Source: Lentibacillus jeotgali
GTDB lineage: Bacteria; Bacillota; Bacilli; Bacillales; Amphibacillaceae
Length of the DNA: 64,000 nt
NCBI RefSeq assembly: GCF_000224785.1
Contig: NZ_AGAV01000016.1
Span: forward strand, 1-64,000
Direction of reading: 5' to 3'
The notes beneath the pieces were generated by a model. That model did no database searches. It was not told the DNA's origin and was given only the letters and a program-made list of their open reading frames with translations. Positions 52,804 to 60,141 of the stretch are shown here, piece after piece (position 1 is the first letter of the stretch; each line of letters begins with the position of its first letter). A program made the translations under genes and the position numbers.

Positions 52804-53760
52804 ATGGTTAAACAAACGTTTGGTCCATATACTGCAGAAGTTTGGGTGACAGCAGTTCAGGTCGCAACAATATGGACGTCGCCAGCGTCGCCACGGACAA
52901 TTGATGAACATGGGCTCAGTCATCCGACTGACATCGACGGCTGGGTTAGCAGTCTCGATTATGAATCAACTGTCGCGCTGTCCGATGAAAATCGTATTCA
53001 GACCCAAACATTATATGGAGAAGCGGTCACCGTTACCGAAACAAAGGGTGACTGGGCGCATGTTGTCATCCCGACACAGGTCTCGGTAAAAGATGAGCGC
53101 GGGTACCCCGGCTGGATGCCACTCGACCAGCTGAAACAGGTGAATAAGCAGGACTGGCAACGCGGGGAATCAGCTGCCGTCATCTCACCGCATGCCTGGC
53201 TGGAGGGTGAGGAGGGCGAAAGCATCATGAAACTCAGTTATATGACGATTTTGCCGGTTGAAACGAAAGCGGGTAGCCGTGTTAAAGTGAACACACCTCA
53301 TGGCTATAATTATTTACAGAAAAATGATGTAACGATTTTTCGCTCCGATCAAGGTTTGAAAAAGCAGCCGGGCACTGAGTTGTTAAAGGCTGGTGAGGCG
53401 TACGTCGGTCTGGATTATTTCTGGGGCGGCATGAGTTCGTTCGGCTATGACTGCTCAGGCTTTACCTATGCCATGCATAAAGCAAATGGCTATCAGATCC
53501 CGCGCGATGCCGGCGATCAGGCGAACTCCGGGCAAAGCATTCCATATGACCAGATGGAGCCGGGTGATCTGCTGTTTTTTGCCTATGAAGAAGGAAAAGG
53601 CAAATTACATCATGTCGGATTTTACTATGGTAAAGGCAACATGCTGCACTCGCCGCAAACCGGACGCGGTATTGAGCTGATTGAACTGAAAGGCACAAAA
53701 TATGAAAGTGAGCTTTGTGCTGTAACGAGATACTGGCAAGAAGCAGAGGAGCAATCATAA
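52804..53760 (+). CDS. ykfC: Gamma-D-glutamyl-L-diamino acid endopeptidase YkfC (NlpC/P60)
   Basis: A 318-residue cytoplasmic peptidase that cuts murein peptides with free N-terminal L-Ala between D-Glu and the diamino acid. Two SH3b-like domains (about 10-190) precede the NlpC/P60 domain: catalytic Cys in YDCSGFTYAMHKANG (about 220), His in HHVGFYYG and the third polar residue in HSPQTGRG. No signal peptide. ATG at 52804 is 8 bases after AAGAGGGGG. The stop overlaps the ykfD start by one base. Confidence 0.92.
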   Translation: MVKQTFGPYTAEVWVTAVQVATIWTSPASPRTIDEHGLSHPTDIDGWVSSLDYESTVALSDENRIQTQTLYGEAVTVTETKGDWAHVVIPTQVSVKDERGYPGWMPLDQLKQVNKQDWQRGESAAVISPHAWLEGEEGESIMKLSYMTILPVETKAGSRVKVNTPHGYNYLQKNDVTIFRSDQGLKKQPGTELLKAGEAYVGLDYFWGGMSSFGYDCSGFTYAMHKANGYQIPRDAGDQANSGQSIPYDQMEPGDLLFFAYEEGKGKLHHVGFYYGKGNMLHSPQTGRGIELIELKGTKYESELCAVTRYWQEAEEQS

Positions 53761-54779
53761 TGGCGGAGAAAATATTACAGCTAAGCAACCTGACCAAACA
53801 TTTCAATATGCGAAAAGGGCAAGTACTGCAGGCTGTCAATGATGTAACGTTTCATATCAATAAAGGGGAAACATTCGGCCTCGTCGGGGAGTCTGGCTGC
53901 GGCAAAACAACTGTCGGCCGCACGATTATGGGCCTCTATGACAAGACATCAGGTGATGTTTTTTATGATGATCAAAATGTGCACGAACTGGACGATAAAG
54001 AAACGTTCAATTTTTACCGGCAGATGCAAATGATTTTCCAGGACCCATATGCGTCATTGAACCCGCGTTCGACGGTTAAGGAAGTCATCTCCGAGCCGAT
54101 GGACGTCCATCGGCTTTATCCAAATAAAAAGGAACAATTGGACAGGGTGATACAGCTGCTGGAAGAGGTTGGGCTGAACCGTGACCATGCCAACCGTTAT
54201 CCCCATGAATTCAGTGGCGGACAGCGGCAGCGGATTGGTATTGCGCGGGCGCTTGCGCTCGATCCGGATTTTATCATTGCCGATGAGCCGATTTCCGCAT
54301 TAGATGTATCCGTCCAGGCACAGGTTGTAAATCTATTAAAAAATCTTCAAGAGGAAAAAGGCTTGACCTTTTTATTTATTGCCCATGATTTATCAATGGT
54401 CAAACAGATTTCTGACCGGATCGGTGTGATGTATTTAGGCAATCTGGTGGAACTGACCTCGAGTGATTCACTTTATGAAAACCCGCTCCATCCGTATACA
54501 CAGGCACTACTGTCGGCCATCCCGATTCCAGATCCCGATATCGAGGATACACGAGAGCGGATTATCCTGGAAGGCGAGCTACCAAGTCCGATCGATCCGC
54601 CGAGCGGCTGTGTATTCCGCACCCGCTGTCCGTTTGCGATGGATGTTTGTGCCGAGAAAAGACCCGGGTGGCTTGAGGTGGAAAAAGACCACTATGTTGC
54701 ATGCCACTTGTATGATGAAACGTTAAATGAAGCGGATCAACCGGACATAACAATCAATCATAAGCCTGTGCGGTCATAA
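53760..54779 (+). CDS. ykfD: Oligopeptide ABC transporter ATPase YkfD (OppF-type)
   Basis: A 339-residue second ATPase of the transporter. Walker [24 protein letters not shown], signature FSGGQRQRI, Walker [15 protein letters not shown], and the oligo_HPY tail ([15 protein letters not shown]). Start codon overlaps the ykfC stop (TAATG). A perfect-stem terminator spans the stop codon, ending the operon. B. subtilis additionally has dppA and the epimerase gene ykfB; neither is here. Confidence 0.93.
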   Translation: MAEKILQLSNLTKHFNMRKGQVLQAVNDVTFHINKGETFGLVGESGCGKTTVGRTIMGLYDKTSGDVFYDDQNVHELDDKETFNFYRQMQMIFQDPYASLNPRSTVKEVISEPMDVHRLYPNKKEQLDRVIQLLEEVGLNRDHANRYPHEFSGGQRQRIGIARALALDPDFIIADEPISALDVSVQAQVVNLLKNLQEEKGLTFLFIAHDLSMVKQISDRIGVMYLGNLVELTSSDSLYENPLHPYTQALLSAIPIPDPDIEDTRERIILEGELPSPIDPPSGCVFRTRCPFAMDVCAEKRPGWLEVEKDHYVACHLYDETLNEADQPDITINHKPVRS

Positions 54780-54797
54780 CGCACAGGCTTATTTCGA
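54760..54797 (+). terminator. Terminator of the dpp-ykf operon
   Basis: Perfect 13-base stem ATAAGCCTGTGCG/CGCACAGGCTTAT overlapping the last codons of ykfD, followed by TT. Confidence 0.85.
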
Positions 54798-54923
54798 ATT
54801 TGTGTGACTGCAGGATTGTTTTTCATAATCTCTGGTTCTATTGTTTTCCTCAACTGTATAAATTTAATAGTAGGAATACTAGAGGCTGTACCAATTAATT
54901 TTATCAGGTTAAGGAGGCAGTAC

Positions 54924-56045
54924 ATGAGAAAAAACAACATCATAGCACAAATCAGGAAAAAGCGGAAAAAACGCCAGGCACAATCCCTGCAGCTGCTGCA
55001 AAAAAATAAAAACCCGGTGTCACTCAACAAGTCTCCGGCATCATGGAAAGCATCCACCATATTGTTTTTGTCTTGCATGATGACGCTCATTTTGGTGGTT
55101 CCGACATTAATCGTTGTGCCGTTCATGTCCAGCTCGGGCGACCAGGAAGAAGCCGTTGAAAAAAGCGGTGAGGATGTGGAGATTGCGATGGGTGATTCCC
55201 CGTTTGCAGTCGAAGTCATGCGGGCGAACTCCGAACAGGTTGAAAGAGTACCGCTTGAGACGTATGTTTCCCGTGTGGTTGCCTCGGAAACGCCGGCCGA
55301 ATTTGAAATGGAAGCCCTAAAGGCGCAATCCCTCGCCGCACGAACGTTTATCGTCAACCGCATGCTCCATCAAAACAATTCAGATCAGCCTGATGTGACG
55401 GACACAACAAGTGATCAAGTATACCATAATGAACAGGAACTCAAAAAGACAATGGGAAGCAACTACGATGAAGAAATGACCAAAATCAAAAAAGCGGTCG
55501 CAGCCACTCAAGGTGAAATTTTAACTTATGACAATAATCCCATTACAGCCGCCTATTTTTCCACCAGCAATGGCTATACGGAGAACTCGGAGGATTACTG
55601 GGAAAATAAAGTCCCGTATTTGCGCAGTGTGGAAAGCCCGTGGGATAAAAATACACAAAAATTCATGGATCAAAAAGTGCTGACGGTAAAAGAAATGGAA
55701 GACGCACTCGGCGCGGATCTACCGTCGCTTGATCAACTGTCAATGGAAATCACCAGGACGGAAGGCCAGCGTGTCGATCAGCTCAAGATTGGCGATAATT
55801 CCTATTCAGGGCGGAAAGTTCGCGAAGAGCTGGGATTAAGATCAAGTGACTTTTCCATCGAGAAAAACAATGGCCATCTGATTTTCACAACAAAAGGGTT
55901 CGGTCACGGTATCGGTATGAGTCAGTTCGGTGCAAACGGCATGGCGCAGGATGGAAAAACATATAAGGAAATTGTGAAGCATTATTATCAGGGAGTCGAA
56001 ATCAGCACCGTATCCGACACCGCACCGAAATTAGTCGTGAAATAA
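54924..56045 (+). CDS. spoIID: Stage II sporulation protein D
   Basis: A 373-residue lytic transglycosylase that, with SpoIIP and SpoIIM, dissolves septal peptidoglycan for engulfment. A basic cytoplasmic N-terminus (KKRKKRQ) and one membrane segment (ILFLSCMMTLILVVPTLIVV) precede the SpoIID domain: PLETYVSRVVASETPAEFEMEALKAQSLAARTF with the catalytic glutamate, AYFSTSNGYTENSEDYW, and KGFGHGIGMSQFGANGMA. ATG at 54924 after AAGGAGG. The gene should be sigma-E dependent, but I could not define a convincing sigma-E promoter. Confidence 0.95.
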   Translation: MRKNNIIAQIRKKRKKRQAQSLQLLQKNKNPVSLNKSPASWKASTILFLSCMMTLILVVPTLIVVPFMSSSGDQEEAVEKSGEDVEIAMGDSPFAVEVMRANSEQVERVPLETYVSRVVASETPAEFEMEALKAQSLAARTFIVNRMLHQNNSDQPDVTDTTSDQVYHNEQELKKTMGSNYDEEMTKIKKAVAATQGEILTYDNNPITAAYFSTSNGYTENSEDYWENKVPYLRSVESPWDKNTQKFMDQKVLTVKEMEDALGADLPSLDQLSMEITRTEGQRVDQLKIGDNSYSGRKVREELGLRSSDFSIEKNNGHLIFTTKGFGHGIGMSQFGANGMAQDGKTYKEIVKHYYQGVEISTVSDTAPKLVVK

Positions 56046-56058
56046 ATCGTTCAAAATC

Positions 56059-56086
56059 ATGCCCGGGAAGCCCCGGGTATTCTTAT
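56059..56086 (+). terminator. Terminator after spoIID
   Basis: Stem ATGCCCGGG/CCCGGGTAT with a 4-base loop and TCTTATT. A second hairpin with a stronger T-run is at 56306-56349. Confidence 0.6.
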
Positions 56087-56091
56087 TCCGC

Positions 56092-56240
56092 ATCTAACTG
56101 TCAGTAAGACCCCACTTTACGGAGATGAGGTGAAAACAAAGACGATAAGTAGGGGGCAACTGCCAGTAAATGCCCGATTCTGGTCAACTAACAATCAGTG
56201 GGGGATAAAGAAAACTCCCACTGATTGAAGTGCCAATTAC
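56092..56240 (-). repeat. AATCAGCGGGG-family element, reverse orientation
   Basis: Read on the minus strand: AATCAGTGGGAG, CCCCCACTGATTGTTAGTTGACC, AATCGGGCATTTACTGGCAG, then TTGCCCCC and an end with GTGGGGTCTTACTGACAG. It has the same block order as the elements at 43470-43565 and 63905-64000 and is the longest copy here. Confidence 0.7.
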
Positions 56241-56305
56241 TCAAAATCCCCCATCTTAAAATCTGTCAACGTCACCATCAACAACCATATTAACCCCTTA
56301 CTTTA

Positions 56306-56349
56306 TCCCGGATTTCCGAAAAAATGCACGAAACCGGGAATTTTTTTGA
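56306..56349 (+). terminator. Hairpin with T-run upstream of spoIIQ
   Basis: TCCCGGATTTCCG and CGAAACCGGGA pair with two bulges; AATTTTTTT follows directly. It isolates spoIIQ from upstream transcription. Confidence 0.65.
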
Positions 56350-56356
56350 TTAAAAT

Positions 56357-56386
56357 GTATAGTTTCCCATTTTTCTGCTCAGAATG
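56357..56386 (+). promoter_or_regulatory. Sigma-F promoter of spoIIQ
   Basis: GTATA (56357-56361), exactly 15 bases, GCTCAGAATG (56377-56386). One mismatch to GYATA-N15-GGNNANAHTR, 20 bases before the spoIIQ ATG. spoIIQ is a sigma-F gene in B. subtilis. Confidence 0.75.
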
Positions 56387-56405
56387 GTTGTTGAGGTGAT
56401 GAGAC

Positions 56406-57440
56406 ATGAAAGAAGAAAACAACGGCACTCCAAAAAATAAATGGAGTCGAATTTTCCGGAAAAAATGGTTCTTTCCGGCAGTCTATCTAACAGTAGCTGC
56501 ACTTCTTCTATCACTGGTGGTATGGTACCAGAATCTAGGCAACCAGATTGACCAAAGCCAGGAAGAAAATACAGAAGAATACGCACCAGTCGAACATGAT
56601 GAAGAGGCACAGCCGGTCATGGATCAGCAGGAAGTCATTCAAACGCCCGTCGAAAGCATGGATCAAGCAGAAATCGTAACTAAATACTATGACTACAACG
56701 CAGACCAGGAAGCTCAGGAGAATGCAATCGTCGTATTCAACGACCGCTACTATCAAAGCACAGGCATTGATATTGCATCTGCTGACGGTGAAACATTTGA
56801 TGTGTTGGCGTCATTGAGTGGAACAGTAAGCGAAGTCAAGGAAGATCCGATGCTGGGAAATGTCGTAACACTGAAACACGCTAATGGTGTCACAACGCAT
56901 TATGCCAGCCTTGGAGACGTTGAGGTTTCTGCTGATCAGGAAATCAATCAGGGAGATACGATTGGAACCGCTGGAGAAAACCTATTCGGTAAAGACAACG
57001 GGACACATCTCCATTTCGAAATCAGAAAAGATGGAGAAGACGTTAATCCAGAAGACTTCTTTAATCAGCCTTTAAGCGCGCTTGATGAAGTATCAACTGA
57101 GGAAGAGAAAGCGGATGGCGAAAATGCGGCGTCTGATGGAAGCGAGCACGAGAGTGAGCAATCTGAAGCAACAGAAGAGGAAAATACTGAATCCAACTCC
57201 GATGGTGCACAAGAGGAAAGCCCAGACTCTGAGGGCTCTCAGGAGGAAAACACTGACTCTGAGGGATCTGAAGAGGAAGGTGCAGACTCTGAAGGTGCAG
57301 AAGAAAGCGAATCCGGCTCATCTAACAATGACAATGCTGAATCTGACTCGTCAGAAAACAGCAACTCGGAATCTGACGGAAGTAAAGACAGCAATCAGGA
57401 TGACGCTTCAAATGATGTATCACAACCAGGCAATGAGTGA
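56406..57440 (+). CDS. spoIIQ: Stage II sporulation protein Q
   Basis: A 344-residue forespore membrane protein that pairs with SpoIIIAH in the channel between forespore and mother cell. One membrane helix (FFPAVYLTVAALLLSLVVWY, about 20-40) and a LytM/M23 domain (about 100-225). As in B. subtilis SpoIIQ the first metal histidine is replaced (YYQSTGIDI, Ser), while HLHFE is kept, so it is probably not an active peptidase. After about residue 225 comes a 120-residue tail of Ser, Glu, Asp, Asn and Gly, including repeated DSEGS/EEEN-type units (near 260-290). B. subtilis SpoIIQ is 283 residues; the long acidic tail fits a halophile's extracytoplasmic surface. Confidence 0.93.
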   Translation: MKEENNGTPKNKWSRIFRKKWFFPAVYLTVAALLLSLVVWYQNLGNQIDQSQEENTEEYAPVEHDEEAQPVMDQQEVIQTPVESMDQAEIVTKYYDYNADQEAQENAIVVFNDRYYQSTGIDIASADGETFDVLASLSGTVSEVKEDPMLGNVVTLKHANGVTTHYASLGDVEVSADQEINQGDTIGTAGENLFGKDNGTHLHFEIRKDGEDVNPEDFFNQPLSALDEVSTEEEKADGENAASDGSEHESEQSEATEEENTESNSDGAQEESPDSEGSQEENTDSEGSEEEGADSEGAEESESGSSNNDNAESDSSENSNSESDGSKDSNQDDASNDVSQPGNE

Positions 57441-57506
57441 GCGATGCGGGAGATGAAAATATATTTGCTTCGTCTCCCACATGACAATACGTTTCATCTA
57501 TTATGC

Positions 57507-57543
57507 AATAACCCTAGTTGGCATTCAACTGGGGTTATTTTTT
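57507..57543 (+). terminator. Terminator after spoIIQ
   Basis: Stem AATAACCCTAGTTG/CAACTGGGGTTATT with T-run. Confidence 0.85.
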
Positions 57544-57595
57544 GGTAACTAAGGTTTCTGATTTTTAAGGACAATTCTATCATTAATGCGAAATT

Positions 57596-57626
57596 TGTCG
57601 AAGGAAATTGCTATTATTTGGCGAAT
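57596..57626 (+). promoter_or_regulatory. Sigma-H promoter with Spo0A box, upstream of the AimR-like gene
   Basis: GA-AGGAAAT (57600-57608), exactly 11 bases, GGCGAAT (57620-57626), matching the sigma-H consensus RNAGGAWWW-N11/12-RNNGAAT. A perfect Spo0A box TGTCGAA (57596-57602) overlaps the -35 region. The layout equals the spo0F promoter at 13246-13270 in both motif and spacing. The transcript would start about 80 bases before the gene. Confidence 0.7.
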
Positions 57627-57713
57627 CTTGTGGTATTATATAGATATATAGAATTTTTACTAAAATTATTTTATACAGGTGACCCATGCCAATTTTGATA
57701 AGGAGGTGTATTC

Positions 57714-58751
57714 ATGTCCGGCTTTAGGTTTAATTTGATGCCTGATTCGATCGCAGCCTTGTCCACTGACGACGAGCTGAAAATAGAACAAATTTTACTG
57801 ATATTGCGGCAGGATTACGATGAGCATGCTGTCCATCAGCTAATGCGAAAATTTTGCCATGAAACGACCTCCGAGGAAATCAGAAAAAAAGGCATGGAAT
57901 TTTTATATATGTATGGCTATTATGACGACCTGCAGCGGCTGATCACCAAAAACAGATCATCGGAATCTCCCTCCAATCGCAAATGGGCTGAAGTTTATCA
58001 GCTGACTCTGGATCGCAAGCAAAGGCGATACCCGGCAAATGACGTTTTACGAAAAGCCAGTAAGTTTCGGACGGATGAGACCGAGTTGAAATGTCTGATC
58101 GAATTCATCAAGCTGGCAGTTTACTTTAGCAGACATGAATACGGGATGTTAGGCAATATCCTTGAAAAACAGCAGCAGCTATTCGAAAAAGTGACTGACT
58201 GCTTTATGCTGGCATTTTTCCATAACCGGCTGGATCAGAACTTATTCGTGTACTATCTCGTCCGAAATGAAGCCATTATTGCCCGCAAGTATGCGTTTCG
58301 CGCTCTAAAGGAAGCAACAAGCCCGATAACAAAAATCAGCTTGCATATCCGTCTTGGATTATCGTATATGCACGACACCTATTTGCAAGGCATCTATCAT
58401 CTGACCGAAGCACTGAAACTTGCAAAGAAAGAAAACCTCCAGACAGAAGTCGAGAACATCGAACAACGGAACATTCCGTTTTTATCCGCACACTTCAACC
58501 AATTAGAAGGCATTACATCAACCGACATAAGTGAACAAGCCCATATCGAGATAGCCAAAGGGAACTATGCCAAAGCAGAGGCCCTTCTGAGCGAGATTGA
58601 AATCAACAGCCCATTCAAACTGTACTACCTGGGCATGGCCAAGCAGGATGAAAGGATTCTCCTGCAGTCATACAATGATTTTATTGAAAAACGGAGCGAC
58701 TACTTCTTCAGCCGGCTGCCGCTGAATGCGCTCCGGAAAATGACCGGATAG
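57714..58751 (+). CDS. AimR-like (RRNPP-type) peptide receptor lacking the DNA-binding region
   Basis: A 345-residue, all-helical TPR-type protein. By recalled comparison with SPbeta AimR (386 residues) it aligns over most of its length: LMRKFCHETT with LMKDYC, then EYGMLGNILEK, RKYAFRALKEATSP, KISLHIRLGLSYMHDTYLQG, and the C-terminus EQAHIEIAKGNYAKAEALLSEIE and FFSRLPLNALRKM. The about 40 N-terminal residues that form the helix-turn-helix in AimR are missing. The start at 57714 follows AAGGAGGTG, so this is not a mis-called start. It may act by protein contact, like Rap proteins, rather than on DNA. A 43-codon secreted-peptide gene follows. No phage gene is near. Promoter elements indicate sigma-H/Spo0A control. 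Confidence 0.75.
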   Translation: MSGFRFNLMPDSIAALSTDDELKIEQILLILRQDYDEHAVHQLMRKFCHETTSEEIRKKGMEFLYMYGYYDDLQRLITKNRSSESPSNRKWAEVYQLTLDRKQRRYPANDVLRKASKFRTDETELKCLIEFIKLAVYFSRHEYGMLGNILEKQQQLFEKVTDCFMLAFFHNRLDQNLFVYYLVRNEAIIARKYAFRALKEATSPITKISLHIRLGLSYMHDTYLQGIYHLTEALKLAKKENLQTEVENIEQRNIPFLSAHFNQLEGITSTDISEQAHIEIAKGNYAKAEALLSEIEINSPFKLYYLGMAKQDERILLQSYNDFIEKRSDYFFSRLPLNALRKMTG

Positions 58752-58794
58752 TGCCGCTGCGGGTGGCACTCATCCGTCTTGTTAACCGCTGTAA

Positions 58795-58824
58795 TTGGAA
58801 ATAGGGCGTGGCTGCCAGTATATA
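58795..58824 (+). promoter_or_regulatory. Possible separate promoter of the peptide gene
   Basis: TTGGAA (58795-58800), 18-base spacer, TATATA (58819-58824), 21 bases before the peptide ATG. A small hairpin TGCC...GGCA (58752-58768) lies between the receptor stop and this site. Confidence 0.4.
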
Positions 58825-58844
58825 TTCATGAGAGGAGGAAGACC

Positions 58845-58976
58845 ATGAGAAAACTAATTGTTTCATTAGGTCTCTTTACTGTATTGCTGTTCGGCATTGT
58901 GCCAATTGATGCGGCAGGTACAGCAGGCGATGGGCCTACAGTAAATTATGACCCAGACTTAGGCGACGTGGATTAA
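58845..58976 (+). CDS. Small secreted propeptide, AimP/Phr-like
   Basis: A 43-residue product: a basic start (MRKL), a hydrophobic signal segment (IVSLGLFTVLLFGIVPI, 5-21), a likely cleavage region after DAA or GTA, and a short acidic tail GDGPTVNYDPDLGDVD. ATG follows a strong GAGGAGG. The order receptor-then-propeptide and the length (phage AimP propeptides are also about 43 residues, from memory) match arbitrium and Rap-Phr systems. The tail does not end in the GA of phage arbitrium peptides and is acidic, so the mature signal, if any, would be of a different type. Confidence 0.65.
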   Translation: MRKLIVSLGLFTVLLFGIVPIDAAGTAGDGPTVNYDPDLGDVD

Positions 58977-59433
58977 TTTCCGGCTACATTTTTTGAATTA
59001 GAATTTATGAGAGCAGAGACAGGACCGAAAAGGACTTAAGCGTGACATAAGCTGAAAATTCAGCAGCCAAAGCCACTGCCCTATTTTCTTTTTTAATAAC
59101 CTACCGATTGAGAGAACAATATTTCTTGTCCCCATTTCACCTAACATGCAATTTTAATCATAATCCTCCCTAAACGTTAATAAAATATTACAAACCAAGC
59201 ATTCAGAAAAGTCTGAGGTGAGAGCTTGTGTAGCTTTCCATCCAGCCATCCGAATTTTCATCTAATACATACAAATGTCATATGCGAAGGGGTTTTTCTT
59301 CAGTTGATCCAATAAATAAAATACAGCCAGAGCTGCACACAAGAATTGTCCAGAAGATAAGTGAACAGTGTAACATGTATCACCTTGTCTCAAACCACAC
59401 CTCGGAAATATCCAACTTAGGGAGGCGAACGGT
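58977..59433. other. Gap between the peptide gene and spoIIID
   Basis: 457 bases. A short palindrome GCTGAAAATTCAGC (59050-59063) lies after the peptide gene. A TTTTCTTTTTT run near 59086 could end that transcript. The right half holds a sigma-E-like -10 box. A 62-codon open frame at 59282 overlaps spoIIID and has no ribosome site; I do not call it. Confidence 0.5.
59268..59275 (+). promoter_or_regulatory. Sigma-E-like -10 box before spoIIID
   Basis: CATACAAA resembles the sigma-E -10 consensus CATACAMT. The expected -35 region (about 59245-59253) is a poor match. spoIIID is sigma-E dependent in B. subtilis. Confidence 0.35.
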
Positions 59434-59718
59434 GTGCACGATTACATCAAAGAAAGGACAATCAGGATAGGCAAATATGTTGTGGAGACGAAGAAAACTG
59501 TCCGATTGATCGCTAAAGAATTTGGTGTCTCCAAAAGCACAGTCCACAAAGATTTAACAGAACGCTTGCCGGAAATAAATCCCGAACTCTATAATCAGGT
59601 CAAAGATGTACTCACCTACCACAAATCAATCCGCCATCTCCGTGGAGGCGAAGCAACCCGTAACAAATACAGGGACGACAATAGGACAGAAAACTCCACC
59701 TTCAAGCCAGTAGGATGA
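59434..59718 (+). CDS. spoIIID: Stage III sporulation transcriptional regulator SpoIIID
   Basis: A 94-residue DNA-binding protein that tunes sigma-E and sigma-K genes in the mother cell. The helix-turn-helix is in TVRLIAKEFGVSKSTVHKDLTERL (about 23-46), the basic C-terminal extension in HKSIRHLRGGEATRNKYR. GTG start at 59434 after GGGAGG. A terminator follows at 59806-59835. In B. subtilis mbl follows directly; here an array and a minus-strand gene intervene. Confidence 0.96.
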   Translation: MHDYIKERTIRIGKYVVETKKTVRLIAKEFGVSKSTVHKDLTERLPEINPELYNQVKDVLTYHKSIRHLRGGEATRNKYRDDNRTENSTFKPVG

Positions 59719-59805
59719 TGTAAGTCATTCATTGCCACTAAAGGAGGTGGTAACACCACAGCACCGCTATCCATACATCAGGAGGAGGTGCAGCCGATTG
59801 TCAGA

Positions 59806-59835
59806 AAACCCGGCCCAGATGCGGCCGGGTTTTTG
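59806..59835 (+). terminator. Terminator after spoIIID
   Basis: Stem AAAACCCGGCC/GGCCGGGTTTT, 7-base loop, T-run. Two strong ribosome-site-like stretches (AAAGGAGGTGG at about 59741 and AGGAGGAGGTG at 59780) lie between spoIIID and this terminator without a convincing gene. Confidence 0.8.
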
Positions 59836-59869
59836 GGGTGGATGCAGTTATAGAGAGTTTTTCTCTGAT

Positions 59870-60130
59870 GCGTGAACTTCAGCGCGAGATCGAGCTGTTC
59901 AGCTCGAGAGCAGAAACTTCAGCTCGAGCGAGGAAACTTCATCCCGAGTGGAGAAACTTCAGCTCGAGCGAGGAAACTTCATCCCGAGCGAGGAAACTTC
60001 AGCTCGAGCGAGGAAACTTCATCCCGAGCGGAGAAACTTCAGCTCGAGATCGGAAACTTCATCCCGAGCGAGAAAATTTCAGCCCGAGAGCAGAAACTTC
60101 AGCTCGAAACGAATATCTTCTTCTCGAGGT
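59870..60130 (+). repeat. Intergenic array, family 2, second copy
   Basis: About thirteen 20-base units, AACTTCAGCTCGAGCGAGGA alternating almost strictly with AACTTCATCCCGAGCGAGGA. Same core as 33219-33440. Open in all three forward frames because 20 is not a multiple of 3, producing long repetitive spurious proteins. Confidence 0.88.
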
Positions 60131-60141
60131 GAGATCAGTAA

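Noticed and set aside
54800-54923. Sigma-E promoter for spoIID
   Set aside because: A TCATAAT -35-like box exists near 54824, but no CATACAMT-like -10 lies at the right distance.
57714-58976. Prophage origin of the AimR-like pair
   Set aside because: No integrase, terminase, repressor or structural gene lies near; the flanks are ordinary sporulation genes.
59282-59470. 62-codon open frame upstream of spoIIID
   Set aside because: It overlaps the spoIIID start, has no ribosome site, and shows no recognisable family; more likely the spoIIID leader.
59749-59880. Possible small gene after AAAGGAGGTGG downstream of spoIIID
   Set aside because: Strong ribosome-site-like sequences are present, but the frame runs through the spoIIID terminator and into the array.
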